Assembly: GCA_047518265.1 (NCBI GenBank)
Contig: JAKZRG010000069.1
Location: 14,712 to 78,711 of the forward strand
Reading direction: 5' to 3'
Source: Oceanospirillum sp047518265
GTDB lineage: Bacteria > Pseudomonadota > Gammaproteobacteria > Pseudomonadales > Halomonadaceae
DNA length: 64,000 nt
Shown here: positions 7,635 through 14,842 of the stretch, piece after piece
How the letters are laid out: the number at the start of each line of letters is the position of its first letter
How positions within the stretch are numbered: position 1 is the stretch's first letter
Translations under genes and position numbers: made by a program
The notes under the pieces: generated by a model
What the model was told of the DNA's origin: nothing
What the model saw: only the letters and a program-made list of their open reading frames with translations
The model's database searches: none

Positions 7635-9197
7635 ATGACTTTAAACCCTGACAACCTCCCCGATGATCCTGCCGCGCTAAAGGCTCTATTACTCCAGCAG
7701 CAAAGTGCTTATCAGGAACAGATTACCCTGCTCCAAGAACAGCTCTATATCATGAAGCACCATCGCTTCGGCGCCTCCAGTGAAAAGCAATCCGTTGATC
7801 AACTGGGGTTATTTAACGAAGCGGAGCAGGATCAGCCTGATGAGGAGCAGATTACCCTAATCGAGCAAGCGGAGTCTGCACTGAGCCAAGGGGCTACCGA
7901 TAGCCCTGAACGCAAAAAACGAGGACGTAAACCTCTGCCAGAAGGCTTACCTCGTGTCCGGGTAGAACATGACCTGTTGCCAGAAGAGAAAATCTGTCAA
8001 GACTGCGGTAATACAGACTTACACCGTATCGGAGAAGAGGTCAGTGAACAGCTTGAAATCATCCCAGCCAAAGTCCATGTCCTACAACATATTCGGCCTA
8101 AATACGGCTGTCGCTGCTGTGACGGTTCCCCACTCACCGTGAGTATGCCACCTCAACCGATCCCCGGTAGTATCGCCAGTCCCAGTCTTTTAGCACAAGT
8201 GATTGTTGGTAAATACCAAGACGGTCTGCCGCTGAATCGGATGGAACAGGTTTTACAACGGGCAGGGATGACACTGGCTCGATCCACCTTATCCCATTGG
8301 ATGATCCGTAGCGGCACCTTGATCCAGCCCTTAGTAAACCTACTGCGAGATAAGCTCTTATCATCGGACTTAGTACATTGCGATGAAGCGCCGGTTCAAG
8401 TGCTGAAAGAACCAGATCGTCCGGCTCAAAGCCAATCTTATATGTGGGTACAGGTCAGCCGGGCAACGAGTGAACCGGTTGTCTTGTTCGATTATGATCC
8501 GAGTCGTAGCGGCAGTGTGCCAAGTACTTTACTGGCAGGCTGTCAAGGGTATTTACAAGCGGATGGTTATGAGGGGTATAGCGCGATTGGTTCCCAGCCG
8601 GGCGTTATCCTGCAGGGTTGCTGGGCTCATGCCCGCCGTAAGTTCGATGAAGCGATCAAAGCACAGGGTAAATCTACAAAAGGTAAGCCTCCAAAGACTG
8701 GGAAGGCTCAAATGGGGCTGAGTTACATCCAAAAGTTATACCGTATCGAACAAGAGATCAAAGATCTCACGTCGGATGAGAAATACGACGCCCGCCAGCA
8801 ACGTAGTCAAAAAATACTGGGAGAACTGCGATCTTGGCTAGAAAAGGTATTACCTCAAACGCCGCCTAAAACGGCTTTAGGTAAGGCTTTAACATACCTG
8901 CACAACCAATGGAATAAGTTGGTGCGCTACTGCCAAGCGGGTTATCTTCGGATGGACAATAATCTGGCGGAGAATGCGATCCGCCCGTTCGTTATTGGTC
9001 GGAAAAACTGGCTGTTCAGTACAAGCCAAGCGGGTGCTCATGCGAGTGCGAATCTGTACAGCCTGATCGAAACGGCAAAAGCGAATGGATTAGAACCTTG
9101 GGAATATATGGTGGAGGTTATGACCCACCTTCCAGCCGCAGATAGTGTTGAAAAGATCGAGGCCTTACTGCCGTGGAATTACGCCACTAGAAAGTAA
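7635..9197 (+). CDS. tnpC: IS66 transposase TnpC (DDE type)
   Basis: A full-length IS66 transposase of about 520 residues. A coiled N-terminus (QQQSAYQEQITLLQEQLY) precedes the IS66 zinc-binding region (CQDCGNTDLHRIGEE, then CRCCDG). The DDE core is visible as VHCDEAP, LQADGYEGY and DNNLAENAIRPFVIGRKNWL, the last containing the catalytic Glu. The C-terminus shows the usual ETAKANGLEPWEYM. ATG at 7635 is taken; the GTG immediately before it is the alternative. Nothing is broken, so the element may still be active. Confidence 0.95.
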   Translation: MTLNPDNLPDDPAALKALLLQQQSAYQEQITLLQEQLYIMKHHRFGASSEKQSVDQLGLFNEAEQDQPDEEQITLIEQAESALSQGATDSPERKKRGRKPLPEGLPRVRVEHDLLPEEKICQDCGNTDLHRIGEEVSEQLEIIPAKVHVLQHIRPKYGCRCCDGSPLTVSMPPQPIPGSIASPSLLAQVIVGKYQDGLPLNRMEQVLQRAGMTLARSTLSHWMIRSGTLIQPLVNLLRDKLLSSDLVHCDEAPVQVLKEPDRPAQSQSYMWVQVSRATSEPVVLFDYDPSRSGSVPSTLLAGCQGYLQADGYEGYSAIGSQPGVILQGCWAHARRKFDEAIKAQGKSTKGKPPKTGKAQMGLSYIQKLYRIEQEIKDLTSDEKYDARQQRSQKILGELRSWLEKVLPQTPPKTALGKALTYLHNQWNKLVRYCQAGYLRMDNNLAENAIRPFVIGRKNWLFSTSQAGAHASANLYSLIETAKANGLEPWEYMVEVMTHLPAADSVEKIEALLPWNYATRK

Positions 9198-9221
9198 AGG
9201 TGGGGAGAAACGACCGCTTAC

Positions 9222-9530
9222 TTTGCTTATGGCTCATCTGCACATCAATTAAATGGCAAGGAATTTCTTGTTTCCACAACCGTTGGCGGGCCTGCAGAGA
9301 GTTATAGAGAAGGAGGGCATAACGGCTTTTCAATTGAAGAGTTTTTAAAATCTCTGGAACAAACCGCAACTTTGGCTGGCATGACATTTAATAAACCTCT
9401 TGTTACACATGACATGGTTTACATTCCAGGGGTGCACAATGAGAAAGAAGCAGTAGAGTTGAGGGCAAAGGCACATGCTGGCATGTTGTTGAAGTTCATT
9501 GATGACATGAAGTTCGTAATACCTGCTTAG
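9222..9530 (+). pseudogene. NAD(P)H:quinone oxidoreductase, C-terminal part right of IS66
   Basis: The frame starting in the target duplication reads FAYGSSAHQLNGKEFLVSTT, VGGPAESYREGGHNGFSIEE and FLKSLEQTATLAGMTF and stops at 9528-9530. GKEFLVSTTVGGP and the YREGGHN segment match KefF/MdaB-type quinone reductases, which use FMN or FAD and NAD(P)H in the cytoplasm. With the stub at 6816-6860 it makes one gene that first lost its N-terminal half by deletion and was then cut by IS66. It cannot be functional. Confidence 0.8.
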
Positions 9531-9615
9531 TTATTCAGAACCTGAATGCGGGGTTTTTCTATTATTAACCTTCTTCATGGATATGTTTAAAGCTGCAGGT
9601 GAAAACCTACCCGCC

Positions 9616-9657
9616 CCAATCCAGTTGCCATCCGCACAATGATAACTGGATCACCCA
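9616..9657. repeat. 42-bp palindromic repeat, copy 1
   Basis: This 42-bp block matches 36 of 42 positions at 10512-10553. Its arms ATCCAGTT and AACTGGAT are complementary. The two copies, in direct orientation, bracket the small genes at 9804-10412. Confidence 0.65.
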
Positions 9658-9803
9658 ACCTCATGATTCTACCCAAAAAACACCAATCTTAGGGTTTGAC
9701 CTAGGTGGTTAAAGCTCATAATCTGGTAGAGTTATTACTCGAAAATATGGGTATTCTATATTGTTAGCATCGCGATTTACAATCATTTGAGAGTCAAAAT
9801 TTA

Positions 9804-10025
9804 ATGAGAGAAAGCCTAAAGAAAAAGATTGTAGAAATATGCGAAAAAAAGATTACAAGTAAGGGTGAAAACGTAGGCTTGTCCTTCTATGCATTCTTCG
9901 CAAACAAAAATGATGATCCAGAGTTGCTAATGGAAGCGGCTGAGTGGTGGATCATGACGCATAAGCTGGATCACTTCGAAAAGGCTGTAAAAATAAAAAA
10001 GATGGTTCAATCTAACGGGACATAA
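9804..10025 (+). CDS. hypothetical small protein, 73 aa
   Basis: Not recognised. A helical, basic N-terminus (MRESLKKKIVEICEKK) is followed by FYAFFANKNDDPELLMEAAEWWIMTHKLDHF, giving an all-helical look. GAGAG lies ten bases before the ATG. It is followed 30 bp later by another small gene, and the pair lies between two palindromic repeats, like a small imported cassette. A sequence GTTAGCAT 35 bases before the start resembles the right end of an integron attC, but no matching left half is visible. Confidence 0.5.
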   Translation: MRESLKKKIVEICEKKITSKGENVGLSFYAFFANKNDDPELLMEAAEWWIMTHKLDHFEKAVKIKKMVQSNGT

Positions 10026-10055
10026 GGATGTCCTGCATTGCCTAGGGAGAATAGG

Positions 10056-10412
10056 ATGGCATTTTTAGAACTTAGTGATACTGATATTCTCGATATTGTA
10101 AAGCCACTAGCTGAACATACTGAAAATTCATGGAATGACAAAAGCTATCAAGGATTTTGTCGTTATTTTATAGAGGATAATCCTGAAGAAAGCTTTCCAG
10201 AGGAAGAGTTCAATCGACAAATTGAAGAAAATTATGACACATATGGTAAACATACTATTGCCGAGTTAGTAACCATACACCGAAACCCTGATCATTTGAT
10301 TGTTTTGTGGAAAGTCGATTTGGAACATCGAAAGGAACCTGGATTACTCATTTATGGCTTTAGAGAACGTGAGGGCCAAGTCCTAATTGAAGGCTGCTCT
10401 TATCATGCATAA
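10056..10412 (+). CDS. hypothetical protein, 118 aa
   Basis: Not recognised. The ATG at 10056 with GGGAG eight bases before it is preferred over an in-frame TTG at 10038. It is acidic, with ILDIVKPLAEHTENSWNDKS near the start and a strand-rich C-terminal half (HLIVLWKVDLEHRKEPGLLI, EGQVLIEGCSYHA). The pattern is compatible with an NTF2-like or SnoaL-like small fold, but this is a guess. It forms an apparent two-gene unit with the preceding small gene. Confidence 0.55.
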   Translation: MAFLELSDTDILDIVKPLAEHTENSWNDKSYQGFCRYFIEDNPEESFPEEEFNRQIEENYDTYGKHTIAELVTIHRNPDHLIVLWKVDLEHRKEPGLLIYGFREREGQVLIEGCSYHA

Positions 10413-10511
10413 AGCTAATAAGCTGTTCAGCAAGACTAAATCAGGGGGATTCTCGCTTCACTCAAGTTTAGACTGGTAACAAGAGCGTAATTATCCACAA
10501 AAACACAAACT

Positions 10512-10553
10512 CCAATCCAGTTGCCATTCTTATAATGCCAACTGGATCACCCA
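10512..10553. repeat. 42-bp palindromic repeat, copy 2
   Basis: Second copy of the block at 9616-9657. Here the arms pair almost perfectly over about 14 bp (ATCCAGTTGCCATT against AATGCCAACTGGAT, one mismatch) around a short loop. There is no T-run. Confidence 0.65.
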
Positions 10554-10702
10554 CAACCTCTTGTCTCACATCAGAAAAGCACCAAATCTAAGAATGATTG
10601 ATAGGTTTCTTTGAGCTTTATAGCGAAAGGTTAAACTTGGTTTCCTATTAACTTGAATCGCTGTGCTAGTGCTAACAAAGAGATAGGGGTTATACAGGCT
10701 TG

Positions 10703-11482
10703 TTAATTGGTGGTTAAACACAGGGCAAACAACTCATTCTGACTGGATATATTCAGTCGAGCGTAGGCCCGTTTGCGGTAAGTCAGCACACTTTGGGTTT
10801 TAATTTCAAGATCCAATCCGATACCTTCCGAGCTCATACCTAATAAAACCCGAGCACATACTTGCAGCTCTCTTTGAGTGAGTGATGGATCTATCTTGTT
10901 TAAGCGCTCCATCAGAGTTTCGATCTGATTCTCCCGTGTCATAAAGCTTGAGAGCGAGCCGGTTAGTCTGGCGTGGCGTACGGTTAAAGCAGATAACAAG
11001 CCGCCTAATTCGGTCAATACGCTGAGATCTTGCTCGGAAAATCTCTCCTGAGTACGAAATAGGTTCAAACAATACAATCCCTTATCCGCTTTGGTTAAAA
11101 TAGACAAACGATCTACGATACCCATCTTTTCATACCAAAGCTGACGATATCCTTGGTCTGCAATTTCCTCTGCTCGTAATCGCCTTACCAGAATATTCTT
11201 GTCCGATGAGAAATGTTCCAGAAATTCCTTATTTGGGTCTAAACGGTAGTAAATGGATAAATACAGTTGCTGCATTGTTGGTGTAATACCCACATGGCAA
11301 TCACTGGCAGACAGGATATAAGTAATTCTGTCCTGTTCTTCCAAGTGCACCAGAGAAAGATGGTTTAATACACACTTCAAATTTAATGTTTCAAGCAATT
11401 TTCTAGGGAAGTTTGTACCGCCAAGGCCCGCTACCAAGTCGGCAATATCATCGTAATCCAAATTGTTTTTATGATTTTCCAA
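10703..11482 (-). CDS. LuxR-type helix-turn-helix regulator
   Basis: A 259-aa protein with the LuxR C-terminal DNA-binding domain at about 200-255: LTQRELQVCARVLLGMSSEG, then TQSVLTYRKRAYARLNISSQ. The N-terminal 180 residues form a GAF-like or otherwise unassigned sensory region. It is transcribed away from the carboxymuconolactone decarboxylase-thioredoxin operon across about 145 bp, so it is a good candidate for that operon's regulator (inference from layout). No phosphoacceptor receiver domain is present. Confidence 0.85.
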   Translation of the reverse strand: MENHKNNLDYDDIADLVAGLGGTNFPRKLLETLNLKCVLNHLSLVHLEEQDRITYILSASDCHVGITPTMQQLYLSIYYRLDPNKEFLEHFSSDKNILVRRLRAEEIADQGYRQLWYEKMGIVDRLSILTKADKGLYCLNLFRTQERFSEQDLSVLTELGGLLSALTVRHARLTGSLSSFMTRENQIETLMERLNKIDPSLTQRELQVCARVLLGMSSEGIGLDLEIKTQSVLTYRKRAYARLNISSQNELFALCLTTN

Positions 11483-11627
11483 AATGCAGTTTCTCTTCTA
11501 CAGGGTAATTTCTAGCTTGGTTTTCACGCGTGTACCTGTCTGTAGGGACAGACAGAAAAACAGTGTATCCCTAAGATCTCCTTTAAATCATACCCAGCAA
11601 CAAGCACAAAAATAAAGGAATCATCTT

Positions 11628-12233
11628 ATGCCACATTTACGCCCCCTAGAAAATCATGAAGTGGATCAAGAACTACGTGAAATGTTTGAGCACTATGAAA
11701 ATACACGGGGTTTTTGCCCTAATAGCGTTAAGACAATGGCTCGTCGTCCAAATATTTCTAAAACCTTCGGCAAGCTTAACCAAGTCATCCTTTATGAAGG
11801 TACCGTATCTGAAGAGCTAAAAATGTTAGTCGCTTTAGCGTCTAGTCTGGCTTCTGGCTGCCGCTACTGCCAATCCCATATGACGAATCTATCCAGTATT
11901 TATAATGCACCAGATGAAAAAATTGCCGCCATTTGGGAGTTTGAAACCAGCGACCTATTTTCAGATGCTGAGCGGGCAGCCATTAAAGTGGGTATTAAGG
12001 GCGGCACTCTGCCTAATGATGTCTCCTCTGACGATTTCGATGATCTTAAAAAACACTTTAGTGAAAGTGAAATTGTTGAAATTGTCGCAACGGTTGCCCT
12101 GTTTGGTTATCTGAACCGCTGGAATGACACTATGGCAACAGCATTAGAAGAGCTACCGACTCAAGTAACCGAAAGAGCCGTGGGGCATAAAGGTTGGAAT
12201 GCAGGCAAACACGTTGAAGAGGCAGAGCTATGA
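11628..12233 (+). CDS. carboxymuconolactone decarboxylase/AhpD-family protein
   Basis: A 201-aa protein with the AhpD-like core ELKMLVALASSLASGCRYCQSH. The CxxC plus following His form the redox-active motif of this family, which reduces peroxiredoxin partners or acts on lactones. AAAGGA precedes the ATG. The gene overlaps the thioredoxin gene by four bases (ATGA), so the pair is translationally coupled. Adjacency to thioredoxin and a broken thioredoxin reductase argues for a thiol-peroxidase or disulfide-relay role rather than aromatic degradation (inference). Confidence 0.88.
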   Translation: MPHLRPLENHEVDQELREMFEHYENTRGFCPNSVKTMARRPNISKTFGKLNQVILYEGTVSEELKMLVALASSLASGCRYCQSHMTNLSSIYNAPDEKIAAIWEFETSDLFSDAERAAIKVGIKGGTLPNDVSSDDFDDLKKHFSESEIVEIVATVALFGYLNRWNDTMATALEELPTQVTERAVGHKGWNAGKHVEEAEL

Positions 12234-12565
12234 GTACTATTTCAACGACTACGGTTCAAGTATCAGACAGTGATTTTCAAACACTGATTAGCACAGCAGA
12301 ACAACCGGTTTTGTTGGATGTTTGGGCCCCTTGGTGCGGCCCCTGCAAGATGGTAGGGCCTGCAGTTGAACGTTTAGTCGCCAAGCAACCCGACCGCTTT
12401 CAAGTCGCGATGGCCAATATGGAAGTGTTTGAACAAACCGCCGAGCAACTTAGCATTAAAGCCACACCCACATTGGTTTTGTTTAAGGAAGGTGTTGAAA
12501 TCGCCCGTCGTTCTGGTGCAATGATGGAGAGTCAGATCAGCCAATGGCTGGATCAACATCTGTAA
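12230..12565 (+). CDS. thioredoxin
   Basis: A 111-aa single-domain thioredoxin. The active site is WAPWCGPCKM at about residues 30-39, the cis-Pro loop ATPTLVLF is at about 77-84, and the usual QISQWLDQHL ends it. It reduces protein disulfides in the cytoplasm, normally recharged by thioredoxin reductase. Here the following trxB is destroyed, so this protein must be recharged by a reductase elsewhere or be an orphan. It starts inside the stop of the upstream gene. A gene name is not assigned because it is an accessory rather than the housekeeping copy. Confidence 0.93.
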   Translation: MSTISTTTVQVSDSDFQTLISTAEQPVLLDVWAPWCGPCKMVGPAVERLVAKQPDRFQVAMANMEVFEQTAEQLSIKATPTLVLFKEGVEIARRSGAMMESQISQWLDQHL

Positions 12566-12580
12566 GTGGGGGAATGAAAC

Positions 12581-12962
12581 ATGAGTCATGCTAAACATAG
12601 CCCGCTGATTATTTTAGGGTCAGGCCCCGCAGGTTATACCGCTGCGGTTTATGCCGCACGGGCCAGCCTAAAACCTACGACCATATCGTGACTGCGGATC
12701 TTGCCTCTCGGCCTTTTACCCTAATTGGTGATAGTGGGACGATGTACACGGCTGATGCCTTAATTATTGCAACCGGTGCCTCTGCTCAATACCTAGGACT
12801 GGAATCTGAGGAGCGCTATAAAAATAAAGGTGTGAGTGGGTGTGCCACCTGTGATGGTTTCTTCTATAAGGATAAGCCTGTTGCCGTTATAGGTGGAGGT
12901 AATACAGCGGTTGAAGAGGCGCTGTATCTCTCTAATATTGCCAGTCACGTAACGCTATCTTA
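12581..12962 (+). pseudogene. trxB: thioredoxin reductase trxB, internally deleted and truncated
   Basis: It begins MSHAKHSPLIILGSGPAGYT and AAVYAARASLKP with the FAD-binding GxGPAG, then jumps out of frame to YDHIVTADLASRPF. The roughly 70-80 residues normally between them (around the GGQL motif) are missing. It then continues correctly through ALIIATGASAQYLGL, the redox site CATCDGFF and VIGGGNTAVEEALYLS, and ends after HVTL. The remainder of the NADPH and FAD domains is replaced by a TRAP transporter fragment. Two deletions are needed to explain this; the gene is non-functional. Confidence 0.88.
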
Positions 12963-13226
12963 CAAGTCTCCGGTGAGAAGTTATCGGCAATGGCAGGCCG
13001 AGCTTGGGATCAGGGGGATAAAGCCGGTTTGAAATTTGCTCAGGATGCAGGTGTTAATATCAATATTGTGAAGAAAAGTGATGTCATCTATCAGGAATTT
13101 AAACAGCTTACTGAAGGCATGGATCACGATTTTCTGGATTTAGTGAAGAACAGAAATGTCAACGCAGAAGAGGCTTTGGACTACCTGCGAAAAACTGCTA
13201 AAAATTATCAGAGCAATATTCACTAA
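12963..13226 (+). pseudogene. TRAP transporter substrate-binding protein (DctP), C-terminal remnant
   Basis: In a different frame from trxB, the sequence reads GEKLSAMAGRAWDQGDKAGL and then KFAQDAGVNINIVKKSDVIY, ending LDYLRKTAKNYQSNIH. The pattern of a long amphipathic helix followed by AGVNI and a terminal helical region is typical of the C-terminus of DctP/TAXI-like TRAP solute receptors. No membrane subunits follow. It is fused to trxB by deletion and has no start of its own. Confidence 0.6.
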
Positions 13227-13312
13227 CCATTCATTTTTGTCTGGATGCTTAGGTTCTGTTACAAGTCGCTAGGCAAACGTTTTCCATATTCACATTTGAC
13301 AGTGATGGGTTA

Positions 13313-13345
13313 TTCGCGGATGCGCCTTTGGCTTATCCACGCTAC
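13313..13345 (-). repeat. REP-like 33-bp repeat, minus-strand copy
   Basis: The complement of the repeat found at 36403, 37394, 37934, 38325, 56688 and 58054. The unit starts GTAGCGTGGATAAGCC and ends GCATCCGCGAA. CGTGGAT pairs with ATCCGCG (one G-T pair), enclosing a small GCC/GGC hairpin. This is the only copy on the minus strand. Confidence 0.85.
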
Positions 13346-13429
13346 GTGCTGGTTTATTTGTGGGGAAAGGTCAGATGCAAAAGGCATCCGGAAGTATTGT
13401 GTGGGTAGAGGTGTCGGAATATTTTGTCC

Positions 13430-13449
13430 GGGGGCTCAGACCCCCAGTT
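13430..13449 (+). terminator. GC-rich hairpin with short T-run
   Basis: GGGGG (13430-13434) pairs with CCCCC (13441-13445) and AGTTTT follows. It would end plus-strand transcripts from the decayed trx operon. The stop codon of the minus-strand gene lies inside the hairpin. Confidence 0.5.
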
Positions 13450-13825
13450 TTATATGGTCCTCTATCCATCTCAATGCTTCATTTCTCATATAAAAGCTAT
13501 GGTTTGGAATATTGTCTTTTTTAATATGTGCCTGCCATAGTTTTGTTAAGCTAAATTGCAGGGTTTTTGACTCCACAATGGCGATAATAATTCCAGGGTT
13601 CACTTTCGCTATCTGTCGACTGAGCTTAGCCATTGACTGAATATCGTCTGAAGTGACAGCGAATTCTGTGCAAGAAGACTTATCCAGTATTTTGTACAAT
13701 AAATTCTGAGAATGCTTCGTTTCTAGTATTGATTGATAGGCACTAATCATTTCATGGCCATTGACAACTCCGGTCACGAGAACTTCAATACCATTACCTT
13801 CCAAGTAATTAATTTTAAGTGGCAT
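13436..13825 (-). CDS. STAS/SpoIIAA-like hypothetical protein, 129 aa
   Basis: The layout (INYLEGNGIEVLVTGVVNGH, then YKILDKSSCTEFAVTSDDIQ and PGIIIAIVESKTLQFSLTKL) fits the small SpoIIAA/STAS-like alpha-beta proteins common as single genes in proteobacteria. There is no membrane segment. The ATG at 13825 opens the domain directly; the ribosome binding site is poor. The family function is not defined. Confidence 0.65.
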   Translation of the reverse strand: MPLKINYLEGNGIEVLVTGVVNGHEMISAYQSILETKHSQNLLYKILDKSSCTEFAVTSDDIQSMAKLSRQIAKVNPGIIIAIVESKTLQFSLTKLWQAHIKKDNIPNHSFYMRNEALRWIEDHIKLGV

Positions 13826-14240
13826 GCCACATATACCCTGCTTTTGTATCCGATTAGGTTGCTGGTCTGATCATGCTTTTTGCACACTCAGTCGTGAAGT
13901 ATCCTCGGAATATCCTTTCCACTGGCAGTCTGTGAATAAAGGTCTTTTACACAAAGGCATATAGCCAATTAATATATATATGGATCTAATTGTTATTTGA
14001 TGTAAGTAATGTAACATTAAGTAACGTTACGTTCAACTCAAGAGGTTTCGACTATAGTCGTATGTTTGCCGTTTTTAATATTATGGTGATCAGAAAGGTT
14101 GATTTCTCCAAGCTCTCCTAGTGTGAAATAGGGTAGATGATTGAAAGATAGGCAGTGATAGCGGAAAATAATGGTTTCAATTGGTATCAGTGATACCTAT
14201 ATAAACAAAAGTATTGGTAAAGATAGATACTAGGCAAGCA
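13826..14240. other. 415-bp intergenic region with a palindromic operator-like site
   Basis: No gene is seen. It contains the perfect 10-bp palindrome GTAACGTTAC (14021-14030), set in a run of related half-sites (GTAACATTAAGTAACG, then ACGTTC) at about 14009-14034. This could be an operator for the downstream P-loop kinase gene (inference). Confidence 0.35.
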
Positions 14241-14756
14241 ATGACTCAACAATTGAATCTTAATTCAGCCCCTAAAATATTATTTCTTTTTGGATTATCG
14301 GGATCAGGAAAGTCGTATATAGGCGACCTTATTGGCCAGAAGACCGATAGGTATGTTTATCATGCTGATGAGGATATTACAGAAGAGATGATTCTAGCCC
14401 TAAAGGAACAACGACCATTTACTGAGTCTATGCGAGATCGGTATTTTCCTATTATAGCCGAGAAAATAGTGTATCTATGCCAAGAGCACGACGCTATAGT
14501 TGTCACTCAGGGCGTATATAAACAACGTCATCGTGAGTATCTGGAGGCTCGATTATCTGATTTAGAAATGATATTTGTTGATGCAGGGGATCAATATATA
14601 TCCGAAAGATTGTCAACTCGCGGAGATGGAATCACAGATGAAAGTGCTGCGGCACTAAGAAAGGATTTTGAACTCCCGCCAAGCCGTATTAAAGTTATTG
14701 TTAATGAGGGAGGAGAGGAGGTCATTGTGGCTCAACTCAATGACCATTTTTCCTAG
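14241..14756 (+). CDS. P-loop NTPase/kinase (AAA_33 or zeta-toxin-like)
   Basis: A 171-aa protein whose start is set at ATG 14241; an upstream TTG is less likely. Walker A is FLFGLSGSGKS at about residues 17-27, followed by YHADEDITEEMI and VVTQGVYKQRHREYL. This arrangement is shared by small gluconate/shikimate-like kinases and zeta-type enzymes. RLSTRGDGI could supply the lid arginines. The substrate cannot be told from sequence. There is no antitoxin-like partner next to it, so a stand-alone metabolic or nucleotide kinase is more likely. Confidence 0.75.
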   Translation: MTQQLNLNSAPKILFLFGLSGSGKSYIGDLIGQKTDRYVYHADEDITEEMILALKEQRPFTESMRDRYFPIIAEKIVYLCQEHDAIVVTQGVYKQRHREYLEARLSDLEMIFVDAGDQYISERLSTRGDGITDESAAALRKDFELPPSRIKVIVNEGGEEVIVAQLNDHFS

Positions 14757-14842
14757 ATGAATCTCTTAAGTCTGAACAAAAGAGAGACATTAGAGTCTCC
14801 TCAGTATTAATTATTTCGTAACTATAGGTTTTTTTTCGGCAC

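Larger units (their letters stand above)
6861..9221 (+). mobile_element. complete IS66-family insertion sequence, 2361 bp
   Basis: It is bounded by inverted repeats beginning GTAAGCGGTCGTTTCTCCCC at 6861 and its exact complement ending at 9221. The three genes tnpA, tnpB and tnpC lie in the normal IS66 order, and an 8-bp target duplication flanks it. All three genes are open, so the element looks intact. It sits inside an already truncated quinone oxidoreductase gene. A second, clearly diverged copy starts at 63860. Confidence 0.95.

Noticed and set aside
9531..9570. Possible terminator after the oxidoreductase remnant
   Set aside because: AACC...GGTT pairing is only three to four bases and the T-run is short; too weak to call.
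13245..13493. 82-codon plus-strand frame
   Set aside because: It runs through a REP repeat and a terminator hairpin and overlaps the minus-strand STAS-like gene; accidental.
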